DNA of 30,830 nucleotides from Verrucomicrobia bacterium UBA6775 (GTDB taxonomy: Bacteria > Verrucomicrobiota > Verrucomicrobiia > Limisphaerales > UBA1096), in assembly GCA_002453165.1 (NCBI GenBank), contig DKGH01000210.1, forward strand, positions 1 through 30,830. Reading direction: 5' to 3'. The notes beneath the pieces are model-generated. The model was given only the letters and a program-made list of their open reading frames with translations, did not search any database and was not told where the DNA came from. Position numbers and translations under genes: made by a program. Positions 24,768-30,830 of the stretch are shown here, in pieces (position 1 is the stretch's first letter; each line of letters starts with the position of its first letter).

Positions 24768-27137
24768 ATGGATTCGAGACTGTACAGAATCACATTTTTA
24801 TTCATGGCGGGATGCCTTGGCCAAGCGCTTGGCCAAGCGGAGGAATCCCAGCCAAGCGTTGTGCCAACCAGTCAGGCAGAGTTTGAGCGGGATATTTATC
24901 CGCTCATGAAGGACATTTGCTTTGGCTGCCACGGCAACAAGCGGGCCAAGGCGGAGCTAAACCTCGAGGCCTTTGGTGCCAACCCGGATTTCTTCAAGGA
25001 CGGCAGGGTGTGGGAGCGCGTCAGTGAGGTGCTACGCCACCGCGAGATGCCGCCGGAAAATAAAAAACAGCCGACTGAAGATCAGCGGATTTTGCTGACG
25101 GAATTCATTGACAAGGAGTTGGCTAAGTTCGACTGCTCCAACCCAAATGTGCCGGTGAACCCGGGCCGCGTTACGTTGCGCCGGCTCAATCGCAATGAAT
25201 ACAACAACACCGTTCGCGACCTGTTCGGGGTAGACTATCAACCGGCTGCGGATTTCCCCAACGACGAGGTCGGCTACGGGTACGATAACATTGGAGACGT
25301 CCTCTCGATGTCACCGATCCTAATGGAAAAATACCTTCGTGCTGCCGAGGAGATCACGGCCCAAGCGATACGAACTGACATCCCGCCTTATCCGCCCGAG
25401 GATGCCATCCGTACCAAGCGCTGGGGAACGCGCAGTGACGACGGCGCGGTTCGGTTGGAGAACGACAATCTATGGGGGTTGTTCCGAGAGGGCAGCATAG
25501 ATATTCGCTACCCGTTTCGGACAGACGGCGAATACCTGATGCAGATCGACGCCTACGCGACGCTTGCAGGGCCGGAGCTGCCCAAGCTGCAGGTGACGCT
25601 CGGCGGCAAACCGGTCAAGACGTTCGATGTGAAGATCACTGAGGAAAAGCGGCACAGTTTCATCGTGAAGCTCAAGCCGGGAAGGGGGAACCACCGTATT
25701 TCCATCGCCTACATGAATAACTATGTGAACAGCGATTCGCCCGACCCGGCACTTCGTGGCGATCGCAACCTGTTCGTTCGTGGCACAAAAATGATTGGCC
25801 CGCTGGATGCGCCCCAGCCGAAGCTGCCGGAATCCCACCGGCGCGTGATCGTCCGCCAGCCGAATGCGACGGAGATACGTGATGTTGCAAGGGAGTCACT
25901 GAACCAATTTGCGGAAAAGGCGTTCCGCCGCCCGGTCTCGGAAAAGGAAATCAACCGGCTACTGACGTTTGTCGATATGGCGATAGCTGACGGCGGATCG
26001 TTTGAGCAGGGCATGCAGTTGGCCGTTCAGGCGATTCTGGTTTCACCCCACTTTTTATTCCGCTGGGAACTGGACACGCGGCCAAGCGGCGAAGAGTCAA
26101 TCCGTGAGTTGACCGATTGGGAGCTGGCATCGCGGCTCTCCTACTTTATCTGGAGCAGCATGCCGGACGACGAACTCCGGCGCTTGGCCAAGCGCGGCGA
26201 GCTTTCCAAGCCGGACGTGATGCAGGCGCAGATTCGCCGGATGATCGCCGACCCTAAATCTGATGCGTTGATTGAAAATTTTGCCGGGCAGTGGCTGCAG
26301 ATTCGCAACCTCAACGGCGTCACGCCGGATCCCACCAACTTCCCCACATTCGACGACTCACTCCGCCAGGCGATGAAGCGGGAGACGGAAATGTTTTTTG
26401 GCGCGTTGATGCGCGAGGACCGGAGCGTGCTGGAATTGATCGATTCCGACTTCACCTACCTCAACGAGCGCTTGGCCAAGCACTACGGCATTGATGATGT
26501 GAAGGGCACTGAATTCCAGCGGGTGAGCCTGGCCAAGGGCAGCGGCCGCGGTGGCATCCTGACCCATGCCAGCATCCTGACAATCACCTCCAATCCCACC
26601 CGCACCTCTCCCGTGATGCGTGGTAAGTGGATTCTCGAGCAAATCCTCGGCACACCACCACCACCGCCGCCGCCGGACGTCGAGGAGCTGGAGGAAAACG
26701 AGGAGGCGATCACCAGCGGCTCGCTTCGTGAGCGACTGGAAAAGCACCGCGAGAAAACAGAGTGTGCCACATGTCATTCAAAGATGGATCCGCTTGGCTT
26801 TGCGCTGGAGAACTTCGACGGCATCGGCGCTTGGCGGGATGTGGACGGCAAATTCCCAATCGACCCCTCCGGTGAACTGCCCACGGGTGAGGCAATCAAC
26901 GGCCCGGATGGACTCAAAAATGTGCTAAAATCCCGCGAAACTTTTATTCGCACACTTAGCGAAAATCTGCTAACTTTCGCCCTTGGCCGTGGATTGGAGT
27001 ATTTTGACAAATGCGCGGTCGATGAAATCTGCCGGCAATTGAAGGCAAACGATTTCAGGTTTTCCGCGCTGCTAGGTGGCGTGGTAAACAGCAAGCCATT
27101 CCGGTTTAGCAACTTGCAAAGAGAGGAAGATGAGTAA
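24768..27137 (+). CDS. Exported DUF1592/DUF1588 protein with c-type haem-binding motifs
   Basis: This 789-residue protein belongs to the large exported Planctomycete/Verrucomicrobial family combining DUF1587, DUF1592, DUF1588 and DUF1585. It has a signal peptide ending in CLGQALGQA, which is itself two tandem copies of the dispersed palindrome. A CxxCH haem motif follows at C51-C54-H55 (ICFGCHGNKRAKAELNL). Then come the DUF1587 motif LRRLNRNEYNNTVRDLFG, a beta-sandwich middle, and the DUF1592 region (ELASRLSYFIWSSMPDDELR). The family run of prolines (LGTPPPPPPPDV, near 628) and a second CxxCH (ECATCHSKMDPLGFALENFD, C666) follow. The ATG at 24768 places the signal peptide correctly; an upstream TTG (24714) would add a long leader. 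Its molecular function is not established. It overlaps the DUF1552 gene by 8 bp. Confidence 0.9.
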   Translation: MDSRLYRITFLFMAGCLGQALGQAEESQPSVVPTSQAEFERDIYPLMKDICFGCHGNKRAKAELNLEAFGANPDFFKDGRVWERVSEVLRHREMPPENKKQPTEDQRILLTEFIDKELAKFDCSNPNVPVNPGRVTLRRLNRNEYNNTVRDLFGVDYQPAADFPNDEVGYGYDNIGDVLSMSPILMEKYLRAAEEITAQAIRTDIPPYPPEDAIRTKRWGTRSDDGAVRLENDNLWGLFREGSIDIRYPFRTDGEYLMQIDAYATLAGPELPKLQVTLGGKPVKTFDVKITEEKRHSFIVKLKPGRGNHRISIAYMNNYVNSDSPDPALRGDRNLFVRGTKMIGPLDAPQPKLPESHRRVIVRQPNATEIRDVARESLNQFAEKAFRRPVSEKEINRLLTFVDMAIADGGSFEQGMQLAVQAILVSPHFLFRWELDTRPSGEESIRELTDWELASRLSYFIWSSMPDDELRRLAKRGELSKPDVMQAQIRRMIADPKSDALIENFAGQWLQIRNLNGVTPDPTNFPTFDDSLRQAMKRETEMFFGALMREDRSVLELIDSDFTYLNERLAKHYGIDDVKGTEFQRVSLAKGSGRGGILTHASILTITSNPTRTSPVMRGKWILEQILGTPPPPPPPDVEELEENEEAITSGSLRERLEKHREKTECATCHSKMDPLGFALENFDGIGAWRDVDGKFPIDPSGELPTGEAINGPDGLKNVLKSRETFIRTLSENLLTFALGRGLEYFDKCAVDEICRQLKANDFRFSALLGGVVNSKPFRFSNLQREEDE
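24816..24837. repeat. Tandem doublet of CTTGGCCAAG in the DUF1592 signal peptide
   Basis: Two exact cores (24816-24825 and 24828-24837) with a 12-bp period, read as LGQALGQA at the predicted signal-peptide cleavage region. Confidence 0.92.
26183..26192. repeat. CTTGGCCAAG palindrome in the DUF1592 gene (copy 3)
   Basis: Exact 12-mer GCTTGGCCAAGC read as RLAKR near residue 473. Confidence 0.9.
26471..26480. repeat. CTTGGCCAAG palindrome in the DUF1592 gene (copy 4)
   Basis: Exact 12-mer GCTTGGCCAAGC read as RLAKH near residue 569. Confidence 0.9.
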
Positions 27138-28479
27138 AAGTCACATTCATAGGAGAACCTTTTTGAAAGGACTCGGGGCAGCGGTGTCACTGCCAATGCT
27201 GGAGAGCATGTCCCCGGTGAAGGCATTGGCCAGCGCCACGACGCAGCCGCCGGTTCGCATGGCGTTCATGTTTGTACCAAACGGCGTCCACCTTCAGGAA
27301 TGGAAGCCAACGGCTACAGGTGCCCACTACGATTTGCCGCGCATCCTGAAGCCACTCTCACCGGTCAAGCGAGACATCACCGTTCTCAGCGGATTGACCC
27401 AGGACAAGGGCCGTGCCAACGGCGACGGAGCAGGGGATCATGCCCGTTGTGCCGGGGTGTACCTGACCGGCGTGCAGCCGCTTAAGAGTCAGGGCTCCGA
27501 GATTCGCGCCGGGGTTTCCGTGGATCAATTTGCCGCGAAGAAAATCGGGCACAAAACCCGGTTTGCCTCGCTGGAGCTGGGAACAGAGCCGGGGCGGCAG
27601 TCCGGCAAATGCGACTCCGGCTATAGCTGCGCCTATTCCAATAACATCTCGTGGCGCGACGCCACCACGCCGATGGCCAAGGAGACCAACCCACGACTGG
27701 TTTTCGAGCGGCTCTTCGGCAACGACTCGAAGGGGCAACGCAACGAGAGCCTGGCCAAGCGCAAGCGTTACAGAAAAAGTATTTTGGATTTCGTGCTGGA
27801 GGATGCCAAGTCTCTCTCAGGAAAAGTCAGCGGCAACGACCGCATGAAACTGGACGAGTATCTCACCGCAGTTCGCGAGATCGAGCAACGCATCGAGCGT
27901 GCCGAGGGCGAAAGCGCCCTGCGCCCCAACGTCCTCGCTGGCCTCGAGAAACCGGAAGGGGTTCCGCGCAGCTATGAGGATCACATCCGCCTGATGGGCG
28001 ACATGATGATTCTCGCGTTCCAGACCGATGTCACCCGGGTTTCCACCTTTATGCTGGCCAACGCCGGCTCAAACCGCAGCTACCGCCAGATTGGCGTGAA
28101 CGAGGGTCACCACTCGCTGTCGCATCACCAAAACGACCGCGCGAAGCTGGAGAAAATTTCAAAGATCAACACGTTCCACGTCCAGCAACTCTCGTACATC
28201 CTTCAGAAAATGAAATCGACTGCTGAAGGCGACAGCTCGTTGCTCGACAATACCATGATCGTTTACGGCAGTGGCATCAGCGACGGCAACAAGCACAACA
28301 ACGAAAACCTGCCCATCCTGTTGGCTGGACGCGGTGGTGGTCTGGTTCGTCCTGGTCGTCACATCCAGTACTCGGAGGATACACCATTGAACAATCTGTT
28401 CGTCACCATGCTCAACCAGATGGGTGCCACGACAGATACCTTCAACGACAGCACGGGCCACCTCCCGTTCCTGTCCTGA
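27130..28479 (+). CDS. Exported DUF1552 protein with a Tat-type leader
   Basis: The 449-residue product belongs to the DUF1552 family (alkaline-phosphatase-superfamily-like exported proteins), regularly encoded next to DUF1592 genes. The leader has twin arginines, HRRTFLKGLGAAVSLPMLES, suggesting Tat export of a folded protein. Family stretches include RMAFMFVPNGVH, DITVLSGLTQDKG, GDHARCAGVYLTG, SLELGTEPG and the C-terminal NTMIVYGSGISDGNKHNNENLPILLAGRGGG. The ATG overlaps the upstream stop (ATGAGTAA) and has a strong ribosome site (GAGAGGAAG), so the two are translationally coupled. The pair probably acts together in the periplasm, but the reaction is unknown. A strong intrinsic terminator follows. 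Confidence 0.92.
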   Translation: MSKSHIHRRTFLKGLGAAVSLPMLESMSPVKALASATTQPPVRMAFMFVPNGVHLQEWKPTATGAHYDLPRILKPLSPVKRDITVLSGLTQDKGRANGDGAGDHARCAGVYLTGVQPLKSQGSEIRAGVSVDQFAAKKIGHKTRFASLELGTEPGRQSGKCDSGYSCAYSNNISWRDATTPMAKETNPRLVFERLFGNDSKGQRNESLAKRKRYRKSILDFVLEDAKSLSGKVSGNDRMKLDEYLTAVREIEQRIERAEGESALRPNVLAGLEKPEGVPRSYEDHIRLMGDMMILAFQTDVTRVSTFMLANAGSNRSYRQIGVNEGHHSLSHHQNDRAKLEKISKINTFHVQQLSYILQKMKSTAEGDSSLLDNTMIVYGSGISDGNKHNNENLPILLAGRGGGLVRPGRHIQYSEDTPLNNLFVTMLNQMGATTDTFNDSTGHLPFLS

Positions 28480-28504
28480 GCCGGTGCTTGCATAACGAAT
28501 TTAC

Positions 28505-28529
28505 ATCCCGCCACTGGCGGGATTTTTTT
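28505..28529 (+). terminator. Intrinsic terminator after the DUF1592/DUF1552 operon
   Basis: ATCCCGCC and GGCGGGAT form a perfect 8-bp stem with an ACT loop, directly followed by T residues (seven in a row, counting the last stem base). It ends 5 bp before the next ATG, so the HEAT-repeat gene either uses read-through or has a promoter inside this short gap. Confidence 0.9.
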
Positions 28530-28534
28530 CGGGC

Positions 28535-30733
28535 ATGAAGTTTTTCTACACCGTTTCCGTCCTGCTCCTTGGCGGCCTTTTGGCCGGTGCCGGGGAGGTT
28601 GAGGACTTGATTGCGGAACTCGACAGCGGCGACAAGGTCAAGCGCCGTGAGGCCGCCCGCTCACTCGCACTGCTCGGCCCGGACGCAAAGGCCGCCGTCC
28701 CCGCTCTCGTCAAGGGGCTCGACGATGACGAGGAACAGGTCTTCTTTTGGTCCGCAACCGCGCTTGCGAAAATCGGACCTGCCGCCTATGAGGCCACCCC
28801 GGAACTAATTAAGCGCCTCAAGCGAAGCAGCCGCCGTTACAAGGATCAGATCCATGTGCGGATCGTCCATGCACTCACGCAAATCGGGCCACAGGCCGTG
28901 CCCCAACTCACCGGAGCGCTTGGTTCGGAGGATAGCTCCGTTCGCCTGGGCGCAGCCAGAGTACTGGGCAACCTCGGCTCCTCCTCACGTGAGGCAGCTC
29001 CCCGGCTCTTCGGCCTGCTGGCGGATGAATCAAGTAGCGTACGCACTGCGGCCGGCTCCGCGCTTGGCCGGATTGGCCAAGCCGCCCATCCGCAAATTAT
29101 GCAGGGCATTTCGGCAGAAAGTGCCAAAGTGCGCGCTGCCACCGCCGGAGCCATTATTTGGGTTCAGGCGAACTCACGCCCGGCGATGCACTTGGCCAAG
29201 CGCTTGGCCAACGAGCCAGACACCGGGGCAAAGGTCGCCGGGTTGAATGCCTTGAACCGAATCGGCTTCGACGGAAAAAAAATGCTCCCATTAATTCTGG
29301 CGGAGCTGGACTCAACAGAGTCTGACCTGCGGCAGGAAGCCCTCAGCGGCATCCTAAGTCTGCACCCCGACGGCCGGGCAGCCGTGCCGCACCTGGTCGA
29401 GCGGTTGTCTGCGGATGACCCGGCCAAGCGCGAACAGGCCATCGACCTGCTGGGTCGCATGGGCGATGACTCTGCCGCGGCTGTCCCCGGACTCATCGCT
29501 GCGCTTGCCCAAGCGGAGAAGGACGAGAGACAACTCATCCAAAATGCACTGGTCGAGATGGGGCCGGCGTCCATCCCCGCTGTACTCGAATCCGCCAAGG
29601 ACATCCCCTTGGCCAAGTTGTCAGGAGAAAACTGGCAGGCAGAGTGCGTGGGCAGCATCGGTATCCAGGCGGTGCCCTCCCTCACGCGCGCCTTGAAGCA
29701 ACACCCCGGCAATGGAGCCGGGCTATTGTCGCTCATCTCGCTTCAAAAAATCGGTGACAAATCACCCACGACACGCCAGGCGATCCTGCCATCGCTGGAA
29801 CACGATCAGGCGATATTTCGTGGAGCGGCCCTCAGCGCACTCGTCGCCTCGACCGCAAAACCGAATTCACTCATGCCCCGGCTACAGGCGGCGATGGGTG
29901 ATTCAAACTCTCTCGTCCGACAGGCGGCGATGAACGCACTTGCCAGCCTCGGCTCCAGCGCCAAGGGCGCCACCACGGCATTGGTCAACAGCCTCGACGA
30001 CAAGGACGCCGCCGTTCAACTGAGCGCCATCCGGGCGATCGGAAAATTGGAAAGTGACGACTCCGCACTGGCCGAACGGCTTGTGAAATTTCTGGACGGA
30101 GCGAACGAAGAAACCCGGCTGGCCGTGGTTGTTTCACTTGGTGGATTTCGCAAACTCCCCGACTCGGCCGTCAACAGCCTGGTAGGAGTACTCGAGGTGG
30201 AACACGCCGAGACACAGTCCGCTGTCTTTGGCGCACTGGCCAAGCTCGGCTCATCCGCAAAACCGGCACTGCCTGCCTTGAACACAGCACTGAACCATGA
30301 CAACGAATCCGTCCGTGCCTCGGCGCTGAACGCGCTGGCCAAGGTGGAGTCAAACGAAAGCAAGCTGCTCAACGCACTTCAAGCCAAGCTGGGCGACAAG
30401 GCCGCTGCGGTCCGGCACACGGCCATTCGCGAGCTGGGCGAACTGGGCTCCGACGCCCGCCCTGCAGGCCCCGCATTGTTCGCGCGGTTTGACACTTCCG
30501 ACGACCGGCAGGTCACCATGGAAGCGCTGCGAAAAATCCGTGTGCGCGACGTGCAGCTTTACATTTCCATCCTCCACAACGAAGAGCCACTGGTGCGTTT
30601 CTTCGCCTGCCAGGCGCTGAGGCGGGCCGGTAAAAATGCAAAGCCCGCCGAGGAGGAACTCCGCAAATTGCAGAAAGACAGTTACGACTTTGTCCGCCGT
30701 GAGGCCCGCCGAGCGCTTGAGGCGCTGCGTTGA
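28535..30733 (+). CDS. Exported HEAT-repeat protein
   Basis: The 732-residue product has a short signal peptide (MKFFYTVSVLLLGGLLAGAG) and then consists almost entirely of HEAT-like repeats of about 35-40 residues. Examples are VKRREAARSLALLGPDAKAA, VRLGAARVLGNLGSS, REQAIDLLGRMGDDSAAAVP, VRASALNALAKVES and VRHTAIRELGELGSDARPAG. About 18 repeats can be counted by eye. Such alpha-solenoids bind other proteins rather than catalyse. As an exported member it may scaffold a periplasmic or surface complex. One doublet of the palindrome is read as HLAKRLANE (219-227) and a single copy as PLAKL. No Shine-Dalgarno sequence is obvious because the terminator occupies the space just upstream. Confidence 0.88.
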   Translation: MKFFYTVSVLLLGGLLAGAGEVEDLIAELDSGDKVKRREAARSLALLGPDAKAAVPALVKGLDDDEEQVFFWSATALAKIGPAAYEATPELIKRLKRSSRRYKDQIHVRIVHALTQIGPQAVPQLTGALGSEDSSVRLGAARVLGNLGSSSREAAPRLFGLLADESSSVRTAAGSALGRIGQAAHPQIMQGISAESAKVRAATAGAIIWVQANSRPAMHLAKRLANEPDTGAKVAGLNALNRIGFDGKKMLPLILAELDSTESDLRQEALSGILSLHPDGRAAVPHLVERLSADDPAKREQAIDLLGRMGDDSAAAVPGLIAALAQAEKDERQLIQNALVEMGPASIPAVLESAKDIPLAKLSGENWQAECVGSIGIQAVPSLTRALKQHPGNGAGLLSLISLQKIGDKSPTTRQAILPSLEHDQAIFRGAALSALVASTAKPNSLMPRLQAAMGDSNSLVRQAAMNALASLGSSAKGATTALVNSLDDKDAAVQLSAIRAIGKLESDDSALAERLVKFLDGANEETRLAVVVSLGGFRKLPDSAVNSLVGVLEVEHAETQSAVFGALAKLGSSAKPALPALNTALNHDNESVRASALNALAKVESNESKLLNALQAKLGDKAAAVRHTAIRELGELGSDARPAGPALFARFDTSDDRQVTMEALRKIRVRDVQLYISILHNEEPLVRFFACQALRRAGKNAKPAEEELRKLQKDSYDFVRREARRALEALR
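29191..29212. repeat. Tandem doublet of CTTGGCCAAG (second copy imperfect) in the HEAT gene
   Basis: Exact core at 29191-29200 and a one-mismatch copy (CTTGGCCAAC) at 29203-29212, 12-bp period, read as LAKRLAN. Confidence 0.88.
29608..29617. repeat. CTTGGCCAAG palindrome in the HEAT gene
   Basis: Exact core read as L-A-K (PLAKL) near residue 359. Confidence 0.9.
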
Positions 30734-30807
30734 GTTGGGGTTAAGTATTTTCTTTACAGCACGATTCTGTAACCTGACCTGCCGTCCCGGCCGTCTCTAA
30801 CCAGACG

Positions 30808-30817
30808 CTTGGCCAAG
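30808..30817. repeat. CTTGGCCAAG palindrome, intergenic at the right edge
   Basis: Exact core (GCTTGGCCAAGG) in the 97 bp after the HEAT-repeat gene. I see no gene or terminator in this tail before the window ends. Confidence 0.9.
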
Positions 30818-30830
30818 GGCCAAAACAACA

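Noticed and set aside
28611..30733. Internal nucleotide similarity in the HEAT-repeat gene as a DNA repeat array
   Set aside because: The similarity follows the roughly 36-residue protein repeat, with diverged codons, and is explained by the fold.

Overview
The window looks like a chromosomal segment of a Verrucomicrobiota bacterium, most plausibly of the Pedosphaera/Limisphaerales type. This is inferred from the gene set: a futalosine-pathway menaquinone enzyme (mqnC), an exosortase with an EpsI-like partner, exported DUF1592/DUF1552 proteins typical of Planctomycetes and Verrucomicrobia, a Tat-type leader, many exported proteins and a moderately high G+C content. No transposase, phage, tRNA, rRNA or CRISPR was seen. 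Coding density is very high, with roughly 1.3 kb of intergenic DNA in total.

Layout: 1-4998 (minus strand) holds glnS, mqnC and a secretin cut by the left edge. 5154-8019 (plus) holds an M19 dipeptidase, then exosortase and EpsI-like genes that overlap. 8020-9507 (minus) is a compact uvrC. 9655-13212 (plus) is pgi and mnmG. 13230-15671 (minus) is a SecD-head-like lipoprotein, an M23 peptidase translationally coupled to it, and mtnP. 15729-30733 (plus) holds a 26-residue basic peptide gene, cysK, an aspartate-type aminotransferase, a gene remnant, an exported EEP-family phosphodiesterase, speA, a multi-pass membrane protein, an exported PHP protein, an exported M28 peptidase, the DUF1592/DUF1552 pair, a good intrinsic terminator, and an exported HEAT-repeat protein.

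Two signals go beyond the gene list. First, the 10-bp perfect palindrome CTTGGCCAAG occurs 26 times exactly, where about 0.03 would be expected by chance. It is often part of GCTTGGCCAAGC, sometimes doubled with a 12-bp period. It lies in intergenic gaps and inside genes in all three reading frames, where it is read as RLAKR, LGQA or AWPS. It behaves like a highly iterated palindrome or uptake-type genome signature. In at least two exported proteins (LGQA) it forms what looks like the signal-peptidase cleavage region.

Second, two perfect 16-bp parS-type palindromes (TGTTCCACGTGGAACA) lie inside mnmG and exactly in the 17-bp gap after it. This suggests the window is close to the chromosomal origin/centromere. 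Around them, about 10.1-15.7 kb, the DNA is visibly more A+T rich than its flanks.
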